Translations under genes and position numbers: made by a program | Notes under the pieces: generated by a model | Databases searched by the model: none | What the model was told of the DNA's origin: nothing | Seen by the model: the letters and a program-made list of their open reading frames with translations, nothing else | Shown: piece after piece, positions 15,624 to 24,112 of the stretch | Layout of the letters: every line of letters starts with the position of its first letter | How positions within the stretch are numbered: position 1 is the stretch's first letter | DNA from: Streptomyces novaecaesareae | GTDB lineage: Bacteria > Actinomycetota > Actinomycetes > Streptomycetales > Streptomycetaceae | Length of the DNA: 50,527 nt | Direction of reading: 5' to 3' | Assembly (NCBI RefSeq): GCF_000716875.1 | Contig: NZ_JNWQ01000053.1 | Coordinates: 1-50,527 of the forward strand

Positions 15624-18371
15624 GTGGCGGGGTCGGGCGAACCGCTGACCCGTAGCGGTCTGCGAGGCCGGGAAGCCGAACTCGAAGAACTCCAGGCGCT
15701 GATCACCTCGGTGGCCCGCACCGGCAGCGGCGCCCTGGCCCTGCTCCAGGGCGAACCGGGCATCGGCAAGACCACCCTGCTCACCGAGGCCGTCTCCCGG
15801 GCCAGGACGGCGGGATTCTCCGCCGGCCTCGGCAAGGCCGACGAGCTGCACCACATCGTGCCGCTGTCGTCACTGGCGGCCAGCATCCTGCACGGCGACC
15901 GGCCACTGCTGTCCGGCGACGCCTTCGCCGCTCTCGCCCGCAACCAGGACCAGCGGATCTGGCTGGTGGAGCGCCTCGCGGAGGCGATCGAAGCCAGAGC
16001 CGGCCGTACGCCGGTGCTGATCGCCCTGGACGACGTGCAGTGGGCCGACCCGCTGAGCCGGTTCGCCCTGAAACAGCTCCCCGCACGCCTGCGGACCTCG
16101 CCGGTCCTGTGGCTGCTGGCCGCACGACCGGATCCCGCCGGGCCGACGGAGGAGATCGTCGCGGCCGCGGCCGACGAGCTCCCGACGATCACCGTGCGCC
16201 TGGGGCCGCTGTCCGGCGCCGCCATCGGCCAACTGGCCGACGACACCCTGGGCACGGCCGCCGTCGAGCGGGTCCGGGACCTGCTCGACGGGGCCGGAGG
16301 GAACCCGTTCCTCGCGGTCGAGATGCTCGCCGGACTGGGCACCGCCGAGGCCCCGGGCGATCCGGTGCCCCCCACGCTCGTGGTGGGTGTGCGCGGCAGG
16401 CTCAAGTCCCTGCAGCCCGACACCCTGCGCTTCCTGCAGATGGGAGCCGTGCTGGGACGCAGGTTCGGCTTCCACGAGGCAGCCGCGCTGTACGGCCGAC
16501 CGCCCGCCACGCTGATCCCGGCGCTGGAGGAGGCGATGCACGCCGGACTCCTGGACGACGACGGCGACGACCTGGTCTTCCGCCACGACCTGCTGCGCCA
16601 GGCCGTCTACGTCGACATCCCGCCGTCGGCCCGCAAGGCCCTGCACCGGGAGGCCGCCGGCCACCTCGTCGCCGCGGGCCGCCGACCGGTCGACGCGGTG
16701 CCGCACATCCTCAGGGGCGCCCTGCCCGGGGACGAGGAGTGCGTGGCGCTGCTGCGCCGGGCCGCCGAGGACGTGCTGACCGTCACCCCGGGCCTGGCGG
16801 CCGACCTCATGACGCGCGCCCTGGAACTGGTCCCCTCCGCACGGCCGCTGAGCTTCGACGCGGGCGAGCAGGCGATCCTCTTCCTGACCCGGGCCGGCCG
16901 CAACCGGGAAGCGCTGTCGACCGGCGACCGGCTGCTGGCCTGCCGGCCGCCGCTGGCGGTGGTCGGCCGGCTGCAGGCCGCCCTCGGCGGGGCACTGTGG
17001 AACCTGGACCTGGCCGAGGAGCTGCGCCGCCGGACCGAGTCGGCCCTCGGGATCGGGGGCGCCGACCCGGAGGTCGGGGCGAGACTGTCCGCGCTGCGCG
17101 CGCTGGCCCTGTCCCGGGGCCACGACCTCGTCGCGGCGCGCGAGGCCGGCGAGGCCGCGCTGCGCGCCGCCACCGCGATCGGTGACCGGGAGGCGCACGT
17201 CCTGGCCCTGTCCGGGCTCGGCGAGATCGCGCAGAACGCGGGCGAGAACGCGGTCGCGCTGGAGCGCTTCACCGCGCTCAGCGCCATCGACTCCGCCTTC
17301 CTGCCCGAGGAGATCGTCGCGCACCTGCACATGGACGACTTCGCGGCCGGGCGACGACTGCTCCTGCAGGCCGCGGACGACACCGGGCCGATCCGTCAGG
17401 CGATGATGCTGTGGGCCCAGGGCCAGCACGACCTGGGGCTCGGCCGGCTCGATGACGCCGACGCCGACTTCGCCACCATGGAGCGCCTGGAGGACGACGT
17501 GCAGGCACCCGTCCAGCAGGTGAACGCCCGCGTGATCCGCTCCCGGATCGCCCTGCTGCGCGGCGACCGGGAAGCGGCACGAGAGCACCTGGTCGCAGCC
17601 CGGGAGAGGCTGGCGGTCAAACCGAACCAGGGCAACACGGCCGCGGTGCGCTTCCTGGAGGCCGTCCACGCGCAGGCCGACGGGGACACCGGGCTTGCCG
17701 TCGAGAGGATCCGCCAGGTCCAGCAGGAAGGTTCCTTCATGCGCTGGCGGCTGCTGCGCGACTGGGTCGACTGCGCGATACGCATGGCCCTGCGCGGCGC
17801 GGACCACGAACTCGCCGAGGACCTGGCGGCACAGGCCGAGGCCCACGCCGAACGCAATCCCGCCGTGCCCACCGCCACGGGCATCGCGGCCCAGGCCCTC
17901 GGGCTCGTGAAGAACGATCCCGCCATGCTCGAACACTGCGTGGAAATCCTCGGGGCGTGCCCCCGCCCGCTGGTGCGGGCCGCCGCCCACGCCGACCTCG
18001 GACACGCCCTCCTGGCGGCGGGCCGCAGGCCCCAGGCGCTGGCCGCCCTGACCCGCGCCCGGAGCACGTTCACCGAGGCGGGCGCCCACGCGGCAGCGGC
18101 CCGCCTCCAGCACGATCTGGACGGTGCGGGCGCCGGCAGCCGCAGGGCGGCGACCGCGCAGCGCCCCGTCCAGGGGTGGCAGGCCCTCACCGCCTCGGAG
18201 AAGAAGGTCGCGCGCCTGATCGCCGAGGGCCACACCAACCGCTCGGCCGCCGACGCCCTGGTCGTCTCCCCGCACACCGTGAACACGCACCTGACCGCCG
18301 TCTTCCGCAAACTGTCGGTGAACTCCCGGGTCCAGCTCGCCAACCTGGTCGCGGCCCTGCCCGACGACTGA
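15624..18371 (+). CDS. LAL-type LuxR family transcriptional regulator
   Basis: The 915-residue protein has an AAA/STAND ATPase domain near the N-terminus: Walker A GEPGIGKTTLL at about residue 43, and Walker B LIALDDVQWADPLSRFALK. A long helical, TPR-like middle follows. A LuxR helix-turn-helix closes the protein (LTASEKKVARLIAEGHTNRS, then HTVNTHLTAVFRKLSVNSRV). This is the LAL architecture of signal-integrating activators. GTG 15624 has a GGAAGGGG site; the frame is open further upstream, to 15369, but without a ribosome site. The gene lies between two paralogous hydrolases on the same strand. In streptomycetes LAL proteins often activate neighbouring catabolic or secondary-metabolite genes. 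Confidence 0.85.
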   Translation: MAGSGEPLTRSGLRGREAELEELQALITSVARTGSGALALLQGEPGIGKTTLLTEAVSRARTAGFSAGLGKADELHHIVPLSSLAASILHGDRPLLSGDAFAALARNQDQRIWLVERLAEAIEARAGRTPVLIALDDVQWADPLSRFALKQLPARLRTSPVLWLLAARPDPAGPTEEIVAAAADELPTITVRLGPLSGAAIGQLADDTLGTAAVERVRDLLDGAGGNPFLAVEMLAGLGTAEAPGDPVPPTLVVGVRGRLKSLQPDTLRFLQMGAVLGRRFGFHEAAALYGRPPATLIPALEEAMHAGLLDDDGDDLVFRHDLLRQAVYVDIPPSARKALHREAAGHLVAAGRRPVDAVPHILRGALPGDEECVALLRRAAEDVLTVTPGLAADLMTRALELVPSARPLSFDAGEQAILFLTRAGRNREALSTGDRLLACRPPLAVVGRLQAALGGALWNLDLAEELRRRTESALGIGGADPEVGARLSALRALALSRGHDLVAAREAGEAALRAATAIGDREAHVLALSGLGEIAQNAGENAVALERFTALSAIDSAFLPEEIVAHLHMDDFAAGRRLLLQAADDTGPIRQAMMLWAQGQHDLGLGRLDDADADFATMERLEDDVQAPVQQVNARVIRSRIALLRGDREAAREHLVAARERLAVKPNQGNTAAVRFLEAVHAQADGDTGLAVERIRQVQQEGSFMRWRLLRDWVDCAIRMALRGADHELAEDLAAQAEAHAERNPAVPTATGIAAQALGLVKNDPAMLEHCVEILGACPRPLVRAAAHADLGHALLAAGRRPQALAALTRARSTFTEAGAHAAAARLQHDLDGAGAGSRRAATAQRPVQGWQALTASEKKVARLIAEGHTNRSAADALVVSPHTVNTHLTAVFRKLSVNSRVQLANLVAALPDD

Positions 18372-18461
18372 GCCCACCGTGGGTGATTGGTACGTTCGCG
18401 CGATGCCCGGCGCCCCCGAACCCACTTGGCTGGGAAGCGAACCCGATCGGAGGGCACCGCC

Positions 18462-19226
18462 ATGCCACCTGTCCCCCCACCACCCACCATCGTGCTCGTG
18501 CACGGGGCGTTCACCGACGCCTCGTCCTGGGCCGGGGTCATCAACCTCCTGCATGCCGCCGGGCTGACCGTGCGCGCCCCGGCGAACCCGCTGCGCGGCC
18601 TGGCGCAGGACGCCGCCTACGTCCAGAGCGTGGTGCGCGACATCGGCGGGCCCGTCGTCCTGGTCGGCCACGACTACGGCGGCGCGGTCATCACCCAGGC
18701 CGCCACCGACGCCGACGACGTCGTGGCGCTGTGCTACGTCGCCGGGTTCGGCCTCGACGCCGGCGAGAGCGTCCTGGACATCACGCAGCGCTTCGCCCCC
18801 GCGCCGGTGGCCGACGCGACCGTCACCGCCGCCCTGCCCACCCACGTTCCCGGCGGCCCGGGCAACGAGCTCTACATCCGTCGGGACCGGTTCCCGCAGG
18901 TGTACGCCGCCGACCTGCCGCCCCACGTGAAGGACGTGATGTCCGTGGCCCAACGCCCGATCGCCCAAAAGGCGCTGACCTCCCGATCCGGCCCGCCGGC
19001 CTGGGCCTCCAAGCCGTCCTGGTACGCCATCGCGACCGCCGACCGGCTGCTCAACCCCACCGCCCAGCGCTTCATGGCCCAGCGCATGGCGGCCACCGAG
19101 TACGTGCTGGACGGCTCGCACGCCGTGCTGCTGTCGCAGCCCGCCGGCGTGGCGGCGATGATCCGGGAGGCCGCCGCACGGGGCAGCGGGCGCGAGGACG
19201 GCGACGCGCTCCGGCAGGCCTTCTGA
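18462..19226 (+). CDS. alpha/beta hydrolase paralogue with Asp at the nucleophile position
   Basis: The 254-residue protein aligns throughout with the one at 14616: IVLVHGAFTDASSW versus VVLVHGAFADASGF, and shared blocks around RFP and the QRPIAQKAL / QRPLAAQAF region. Its elbow reads VGHDYGG with Asp71 where the paralogue has Ser. Asp nucleophiles occur in the dehalogenase and epoxide hydrolase branches, so the chemistry may differ. The probable His is in LDGSHAVLLSQP. ATG 18462 has a GGAGGGCA ribosome site. It follows the LAL gene by 90 bases and may be co-transcribed with it. Confidence 0.8.
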   Translation: MPPVPPPPTIVLVHGAFTDASSWAGVINLLHAAGLTVRAPANPLRGLAQDAAYVQSVVRDIGGPVVLVGHDYGGAVITQAATDADDVVALCYVAGFGLDAGESVLDITQRFAPAPVADATVTAALPTHVPGGPGNELYIRRDRFPQVYAADLPPHVKDVMSVAQRPIAQKALTSRSGPPAWASKPSWYAIATADRLLNPTAQRFMAQRMAATEYVLDGSHAVLLSQPAGVAAMIREAAARGSGREDGDALRQAF

Positions 19227-19371
19227 GCACGTGGAACCCGATAGCATGCGTTCGAACGGAAGACGCCGGCACGGACCGTCCTGACGGCGCCCCGGGCCCG
19301 CTCACCCCCACGACACCGACCGACCCCGACCACAGACGTCCCGCCCCTCGGCACATCGGTAAAGGCGCAGC

Positions 19372-20613
19372 ATGATCTCACCGGCCAGACCTCCGGCGCG
19401 ACGGATCGCCGCCCTCCTGGCCGGGGCCACCGCCCTGCTGCTGACCGCCGCCGGCTGCGGCGGCGGGCCCGCCCCGGGCGAGGTCACCTCCATCACCGTG
19501 CTCGACTACTACACCGACGAGCCCGAGCACACCCAATGGGCCCAGACGCTCTCCGACTGCGGCAGGACCGCCGGGGTGAAGGTCGAGCAGACCAGCGTCC
19601 CGGGGGCCTCGCTCATCCCCAAGGTCCTGCAGCAGGCGTCGTCGCGGACCCTTCCCGACCTGCTGATGCTGGACAACCCCGACCTGCAGCAGATCGCCCA
19701 GACCGGCGCGCTGACCCCGCTGGACCGGTACGGCATCGACTCCAGCGGCTTCGCCCCGGGCATCCTGTCGACGGGCACCTACGACGGGAAGGTGTACGGG
19801 CTGGCGCCCTACGCCAGCACCGTCGCCCTCTTCTACAACCAGGACATGCTCGCCGAGGCCGGTGTCGCGGTGCCGAGGACCTGGGACGAGCTGAAGGCGG
19901 CGGCGGCCAGGCTGACCCGCCCCGGGCGCTACGGCCTGGCGCTCGACGCGAACGCCACCTTCGAGGGCACCTGGCAGTTCATGCCCTTCCTGTGGTCCAA
20001 CGGCGGCGACGAGAAGCAGCTGGACACCCCGCAGGCGGCGCAGGCGCTCCAGCTGTGGGTCGACCTGGTGAAGAGCGGGTCCATGTCGAAGTCGGTGCTG
20101 AACTGGACCCAGGCCGACGTCCACGACCAGTTCGCCGCCGGCCGGGCAGCCATGATGATCAACGGCCCCTGGCGGATCCCCGCCCTGGACAAGGACAAGG
20201 ACCTGCACTGGGCGGTGGCCCCCATCCCCGTCCCCCGGGCGGGACAGACCCCCGTCACACCGCTCGGCGGCGAGGTGTGGACCGTCCCGCAGAGCGCCTC
20301 CAAGGCCCGGCAGGAGAAGGCCGCCCGGGTACTCGCCTGCCTGAACAGCCCCTCGACCATGCTCGCCCTGGCCGAACAGCACTTCACCGTGCCCTCGCGC
20401 ACCGCCGTGGCCGCCCGGTACGCCCAGCAGGTCCCGTCGATGGCCGCCTTCGTCGAGAGCGTGGAGGCGGCACGGGCCCGTACCGGCGAACTCGGCGTCA
20501 GGTGGCCCCAGGCGGCGACCGGCATCTACACCGCGATCCAGTCCGCGCTGACGGGCCAGCAGACACCGGAGGAAGCCCTCAGGCATGCGCAGCAGATCGC
20601 GACCGGTGGCTGA
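19372..20613 (+). CDS. ABC sugar transporter substrate-binding lipoprotein
   Basis: The 413-residue protein starts with a lipoprotein signal ending LLLTAAGC, with lipidated Cys near residue 29. It continues as a cluster-B (sugar) binding protein: ITVLDYYTDEP, LPDLLMLDNPDLQQIAQTGA, then YGLAPYASTVALFYNQDMLA with the typical F-YN, PRTWDELKAAAARL and a GRAAMMINGPW helix. It captures a sugar or oligosaccharide outside the membrane and hands it to the two permeases that follow. The permease start lies inside its last codons. No glycosidase is adjacent, so the sugar is unknown. Confidence 0.85.
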   Translation: MISPARPPARRIAALLAGATALLLTAAGCGGGPAPGEVTSITVLDYYTDEPEHTQWAQTLSDCGRTAGVKVEQTSVPGASLIPKVLQQASSRTLPDLLMLDNPDLQQIAQTGALTPLDRYGIDSSGFAPGILSTGTYDGKVYGLAPYASTVALFYNQDMLAEAGVAVPRTWDELKAAAARLTRPGRYGLALDANATFEGTWQFMPFLWSNGGDEKQLDTPQAAQALQLWVDLVKSGSMSKSVLNWTQADVHDQFAAGRAAMMINGPWRIPALDKDKDLHWAVAPIPVPRAGQTPVTPLGGEVWTVPQSASKARQEKAARVLACLNSPSTMLALAEQHFTVPSRTAVAARYAQQVPSMAAFVESVEAARARTGELGVRWPQAATGIYTAIQSALTGQQTPEEALRHAQQIATGG

Positions 20614-21514
20614 GGCGCGCTCCGGGGAGCGGGCGGCCCGGTGGATGTTCCTCGCGCCGGCCGCGGTGTACCTGCTGCTGTTCTTCGGCTACCCGGTCGT
20701 CAAGAACGTCGTGATGAGCTTCCAGCAGTACACGGCCACGACGTTCTACACCGGTTCCGCGCCGTTCGTGGGGCTGCAGAACTACGCGAAGGTCCTGACG
20801 TCGGACCTGTTCCCCAAGGCCCTGCTGACGACGGCCCTGTTCACCGCCGGCTCCCTGTGCGGGCAGTTCGTCATCGGCCTGGGCCTCGCCCTGTTCTTCC
20901 GGCGCCGCTTCCCGCTCGGCGGCGTCCTGCGCTCGCTGCTGCTGCTGCCGTGGCTGCTGCCGCTGGTCGTCTCCGGAGCGACGTGGAGGTGGATGCTCGA
21001 CCCCGACACCGGGGTCGTCAACGCGGTGCTGCGCGGCCTGCACCTCTCGTCGTCCGGGATCCCCTGGCTCACCGGCACCTCGCAGGCGCTGGTGTCGGTG
21101 ATCCTCGTCAACGTCTGGGTCGGGATCCCCTTCAACACCGCGATCCTGTACGGCGGCCTCCAGGACATCCCCCCGCACCTGTACGAGGCGGCGAAGCTGG
21201 ACGGCGCGGGCCCGGTGCGCTCGTTCCGCCATGTCACCTGGCCCCTGCTGCGGCCCGTGGTGGGCGTCGTGCTGGTGCTGGGCGTGGTCTACACGCTCAA
21301 GGTGGTGGACATCATCCTCGTGGTGACGGGCGGAGGACCGGCCGACGCCACCGAGACCCTCGCCACCCAGGCCTACGAACTGTCCTTCCGGCAGTTCGAG
21401 TTCGGGCGCGGTGCCGCGATGGGCAACGTGCTCATCGTGATCTCGCTCGCCTTCGCCCTCGTCTACCTGCGCGCCGGCCGTCGCGCCCGCAGCGTCCGGG
21501 AGGGGATCGCGTGA
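20585..21514 (+). CDS. ABC sugar transporter permease, MalF/UgpA type
   Basis: The 309-residue protein has six transmembrane segments, beginning with WMFLAPAAVYLLLFFGYPVV. The cytoplasmic EAA loop reads YEAAKLDGAGPVRSFRHVTW. It overlaps the binding-protein gene by 29 bases; a GTG at 20606 would shorten the overlap and is an alternative start. It forms the heterodimeric channel with the next gene. The ATPase is not encoded here. In streptomycetes the shared ATPase MsiK commonly serves such importers, which is inferred for this case. Confidence 0.85.
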   Translation: MRSRSRPVAEARSGERAARWMFLAPAAVYLLLFFGYPVVKNVVMSFQQYTATTFYTGSAPFVGLQNYAKVLTSDLFPKALLTTALFTAGSLCGQFVIGLGLALFFRRRFPLGGVLRSLLLLPWLLPLVVSGATWRWMLDPDTGVVNAVLRGLHLSSSGIPWLTGTSQALVSVILVNVWVGIPFNTAILYGGLQDIPPHLYEAAKLDGAGPVRSFRHVTWPLLRPVVGVVLVLGVVYTLKVVDIILVVTGGGPADATETLATQAYELSFRQFEFGRGAAMGNVLIVISLAFALVYLRAGRRARSVREGIA

Positions 21515-22326
21515 GGCGCGCACCGGGCCGTGGCCTGCTGTCCACCGTCGTCGGGATCGTGCTGGTCGCGCTGATGCTGTTCCCCGTCTACTGGATGGTG
21601 AACGCCTCCCTCCAGCCGGCGGGCAACACCCTGCGGGGAGGCTGGTTCCCCTCCCGTCCGGACCTCGGCGGGTACGTCACCGCACTGCGCGATCAGGGAC
21701 GCAACCTCCTCACCAGCCTCGTCGTGGCCCTCGGCAGTGTCGCCCTCAGCCTCGGGCTCGCCGCGCCGGCGGCCTACGCGCTGGCCCGGCTGCGCGTCCG
21801 CGGAGCCGGCCTCGTGCTCTTCGGCATCCTGATCACCCAGATGGTGCCGGGCATCGTGGTGGCCGACGCGCTCTACGGCACCTACAGCGACCTGGGGCTC
21901 CTGAACTCCTACGCCGGACTGATCCTCGCCGACTCCACCGCCGGGCTCCCCTTCGCGATCATCGTCCTGCGCGCGTTCATGCTGAGCATTCCCGGGGAGG
22001 TCATCGAGGCCGCGCAGGTGGACGGCGCCGGGCAGCTGCGCGCCTTCCGCTCCGTGGTGCTCCCGATGAGCCGGAACGCGTTGATCACCGCGGGCGTCTT
22101 CACCTTCCTCTTCACCTGGAGCGACTTCCTCTTCGCCCTCACCCTGACCACCACGCAGGACGTCCGGCCGATCACTCTGGGCGTCTACCAGTACATCGGC
22201 GCCCACACGAACCAGTGGAACGCCATCATGGCCACCGCGGTCATGGCCTCCGTCCCCGCCGCCGTCCTGCTCGTCCTCGCCCAGCGCTACGTCACCGCCG
22301 GCGCCGCCGGCGGCACCGTCGAATGA
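21511..22326 (+). CDS. ABC sugar transporter permease, MalG/UgpE type
   Basis: GTG 21511 overlaps the previous stop as GTGA and gives a 271-residue protein. Its first membrane segment (LLSTVVGIVLVALMLFPVYW) runs into MVNASLQP. The EAA loop is IEAAQVDGAGQLRAFRSVVL, and later segments include TAGVFTFLFTWSDFLFALTL. This is the usual partner of the MalF-type permease. The gene is the last of the importer operon; an AraC-type regulator follows after about 110 bases on the same strand. Confidence 0.85.
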   Translation: MRRAPGRGLLSTVVGIVLVALMLFPVYWMVNASLQPAGNTLRGGWFPSRPDLGGYVTALRDQGRNLLTSLVVALGSVALSLGLAAPAAYALARLRVRGAGLVLFGILITQMVPGIVVADALYGTYSDLGLLNSYAGLILADSTAGLPFAIIVLRAFMLSIPGEVIEAAQVDGAGQLRAFRSVVLPMSRNALITAGVFTFLFTWSDFLFALTLTTTQDVRPITLGVYQYIGAHTNQWNAIMATAVMASVPAAVLLVLAQRYVTAGAAGGTVE

Positions 22327-22435
22327 GGCCGTCCCCGGCCCCACCTGCGATCTAGCGGATTCACGCGATGTGCCGCGGCCCGGGCCCCTGGCACGGTGTA
22401 CGAGAAGGCGCACCGATCGAAGAGGGACGGATCTG

Positions 22436-23428
22436 ATGGCACCTGACGCACTGGTCCAGGAACGAAGCATCGCCCCCGGCAGCTTCCACACCACCGATTC
22501 GCTGCCCGTCGACCACCGGCGGCGGTACTGGCGCGACGCCCTGTCCCAAACGTTCGGCGCCGTGGACATGACCGTCCCCGACGAGGTGTACTCCGGCACG
22601 ATCCGTGCGACACCGCTCGGCCGGCTCCAGGCCGTCACCGTGGCCGGCGACTGCCTGTCCGCGCTGCGCACCCGCCAGCTGGTCGCGCAGGGCGGTGAGG
22701 ACGAGTACGTGGTCGTCAAACTGCTGGACCGGGGGGTCGCCCGCCTGGAGCAGGACGGCCGGGAAGCGCTCCTGGGGCCGGGGGACATCTTCGTCTACGA
22801 CATGGCGCGCCCCGTCCGGCTGAACCTCCCCCAGTCCTTCCGGACGAAGTCCCTCGTCCTGCCGAGGGACGTCCTGGGCCTGAGCGAGTCCGAGATGGCG
22901 CACGTCACGGCCTCCCCGCTCGGCCCCGACACGCCCCTGGGCGGCCTACTCTCGCCGTTCCTGTCCGCTCTGGTGGACGGCGCGGGGACCTACCCGGCGC
23001 GTACCGGCGAGCTGATGGCCCGCAGCGTCGTGGACCTGCTCGGCGTGATGGCCGCCGAGGTCCTCGGCCGGTCCGGCGCGGAGACGCCCGGCGGGAACCG
23101 GGCGCTGCTGCTGCGGATCCAGGCCTTCATCGACCGGCATCTCGCGGATCCCGACCTGACCCCGCAGATCATCGCCCGGGCCCACCACATCTCGCTGCGC
23201 TACCTGCACAAGCTGTTCGAGAACGAGGACGCCACGGTCGGCCGGTGGATCCAGCGGCGCCGCCTGGAGGAGTCCCGGCGCGATCTGGCGCGCGGCAACG
23301 GCACCACGATCGCCGCGGTGGCGCACCGCTGGGGTTTCACCAGTGCCGCGCATTTCAGCCGGGCGTTCCGGGCCAGCTACGGGATGGCCCCCCGGGAATG
23401 GCGCGGCACCCGGGGCGCGGCGCTGTAG
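22436..23428 (+). CDS. AraC family regulator with AraC-binding-like N-terminal domain
   Basis: The 330-residue protein has an N-terminal cupin-like sensing domain of the AraC_binding_2 type (YWRDALSQTFGAVDM through LGPGDIFVYDMARPVRLNL). A C-terminal pair of helix-turn-helix motifs follows: DPDLTPQIIARAHHISLRYL and HRWGFTSAAHFSRAFRASYG. ATG 22436 follows GAGGGACGG. It stands behind the ABC importer and ahead of an SsgA-like gene on the same strand. Control of the importer is plausible, but this domain type is also common in regulators of stress and aromatic metabolism. Confidence 0.8.
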   Translation: MAPDALVQERSIAPGSFHTTDSLPVDHRRRYWRDALSQTFGAVDMTVPDEVYSGTIRATPLGRLQAVTVAGDCLSALRTRQLVAQGGEDEYVVVKLLDRGVARLEQDGREALLGPGDIFVYDMARPVRLNLPQSFRTKSLVLPRDVLGLSESEMAHVTASPLGPDTPLGGLLSPFLSALVDGAGTYPARTGELMARSVVDLLGVMAAEVLGRSGAETPGGNRALLLRIQAFIDRHLADPDLTPQIIARAHHISLRYLHKLFENEDATVGRWIQRRRLEESRRDLARGNGTTIAAVAHRWGFTSAAHFSRAFRASYGMAPREWRGTRGAAL

Positions 23429-23548
23429 CGGGTTCTTTCTCGTACCACATTCCATGCATTCCGCGACAATGTTCCCCCACCGCGGGATTTTATGGTCATT
23501 TCAAGGAAATCCGACCCTACCGCCTTGTCGGGGAATGAGGGGAATGAA

Positions 23549-23974
23549 ATGATCCAGCCTCCATCGCCGGTCAGATGCTCGGTGACCGTGCACGTCAGCG
23601 TCCCGGAGGAGCCGCCGACCCCGCTGCCCGCGGAGCTGCACTACGACCCGGCCGACCCCTACGCCGTCCGCCTCTGCCTGGGCGCGCCCTCGGCCGGCCC
23701 GGTGGAGTGGGTGTTCGCCCGCTCGCTGCTCGCGGAGGGCCTGTGCGGGCCCGCCGGTACCGGGGACGTGCTGGTGGCTCCCCTGCCCCGCGGCCGTCCG
23801 CGCACCGTGCGCGTCGTCCTGAGGTCCCCCACCGGCACCGCACTGATCGACATCGCGGCGTCGGCCGTCGCGGCGTTCCTGCGGCGCACGGACGCGCTCG
23901 TGCCGCCGGGGACGGAAGGCCTTCACATCGACATCGACCGCGCCCTCGCCGAGCTCACCGGCCGGCTGGACTGA
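23549..23974 (+). CDS. SsgA-like protein (SALP), sporulation/cell division regulator
   Basis: The 141-residue protein has the SsgA-family layout. It has an early V-P-x-P-x-x-L-x-Y-D-P-x-D-P-Y-A-V stretch (PLPAELHYDPADPYAVRLCL), then VEWVFARSLLAEGL, a GDVLVAPL strand and a C-terminal helix (IDRALAELTGRLD). SALPs are confined to sporulating actinomycetes and guide septum placement and peptidoglycan work in sporulation. The ATG at 23549 has a GAGGGG site. The 120 bases upstream are unusually AT-rich for this genome (for example GGGATTTTATGGTCATTTC) and probably hold a promoter. Its place before the cyd operon looks coincidental. Confidence 0.8.
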   Translation: MIQPPSPVRCSVTVHVSVPEEPPTPLPAELHYDPADPYAVRLCLGAPSAGPVEWVFARSLLAEGLCGPAGTGDVLVAPLPRGRPRTVRVVLRSPTGTALIDIAASAVAAFLRRTDALVPPGTEGLHIDIDRALAELTGRLD

Positions 23975-24112
23975 ACCGGCCCGCTCGCGCAGGCCTGCCG
24001 CCTCCGGGTGCGTTGCGCTGTGGGGACACGTGCCGTGCGCCGAGAGGCAACGGGCGCCCGCCGACCGGTCCTACGGTGCCCCCAAGGAGTCGTCCGATCG
24101 AGAGGAAACACC

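Noticed and set aside
15870..19247. 1125-codon minus-strand open frame opposite the LAL gene
   Set aside because: It is a GC-skew artefact: Gly/Val/Arg/Gln-rich with no domain, and it runs antisense to clear coding sequence.
20641..21510. Long open frame running through the first permease into the second
   Set aside because: It is in a different frame from the MalF-type protein and is Arg/Pro-rich shadow sequence; the true second permease starts at GTG 21511.
23975..24112. Rex-type operator upstream of cydA
   Set aside because: No TGTGAAC...TTCACA-like palindrome is present; TGTGGGGACACG in this region is not close enough.
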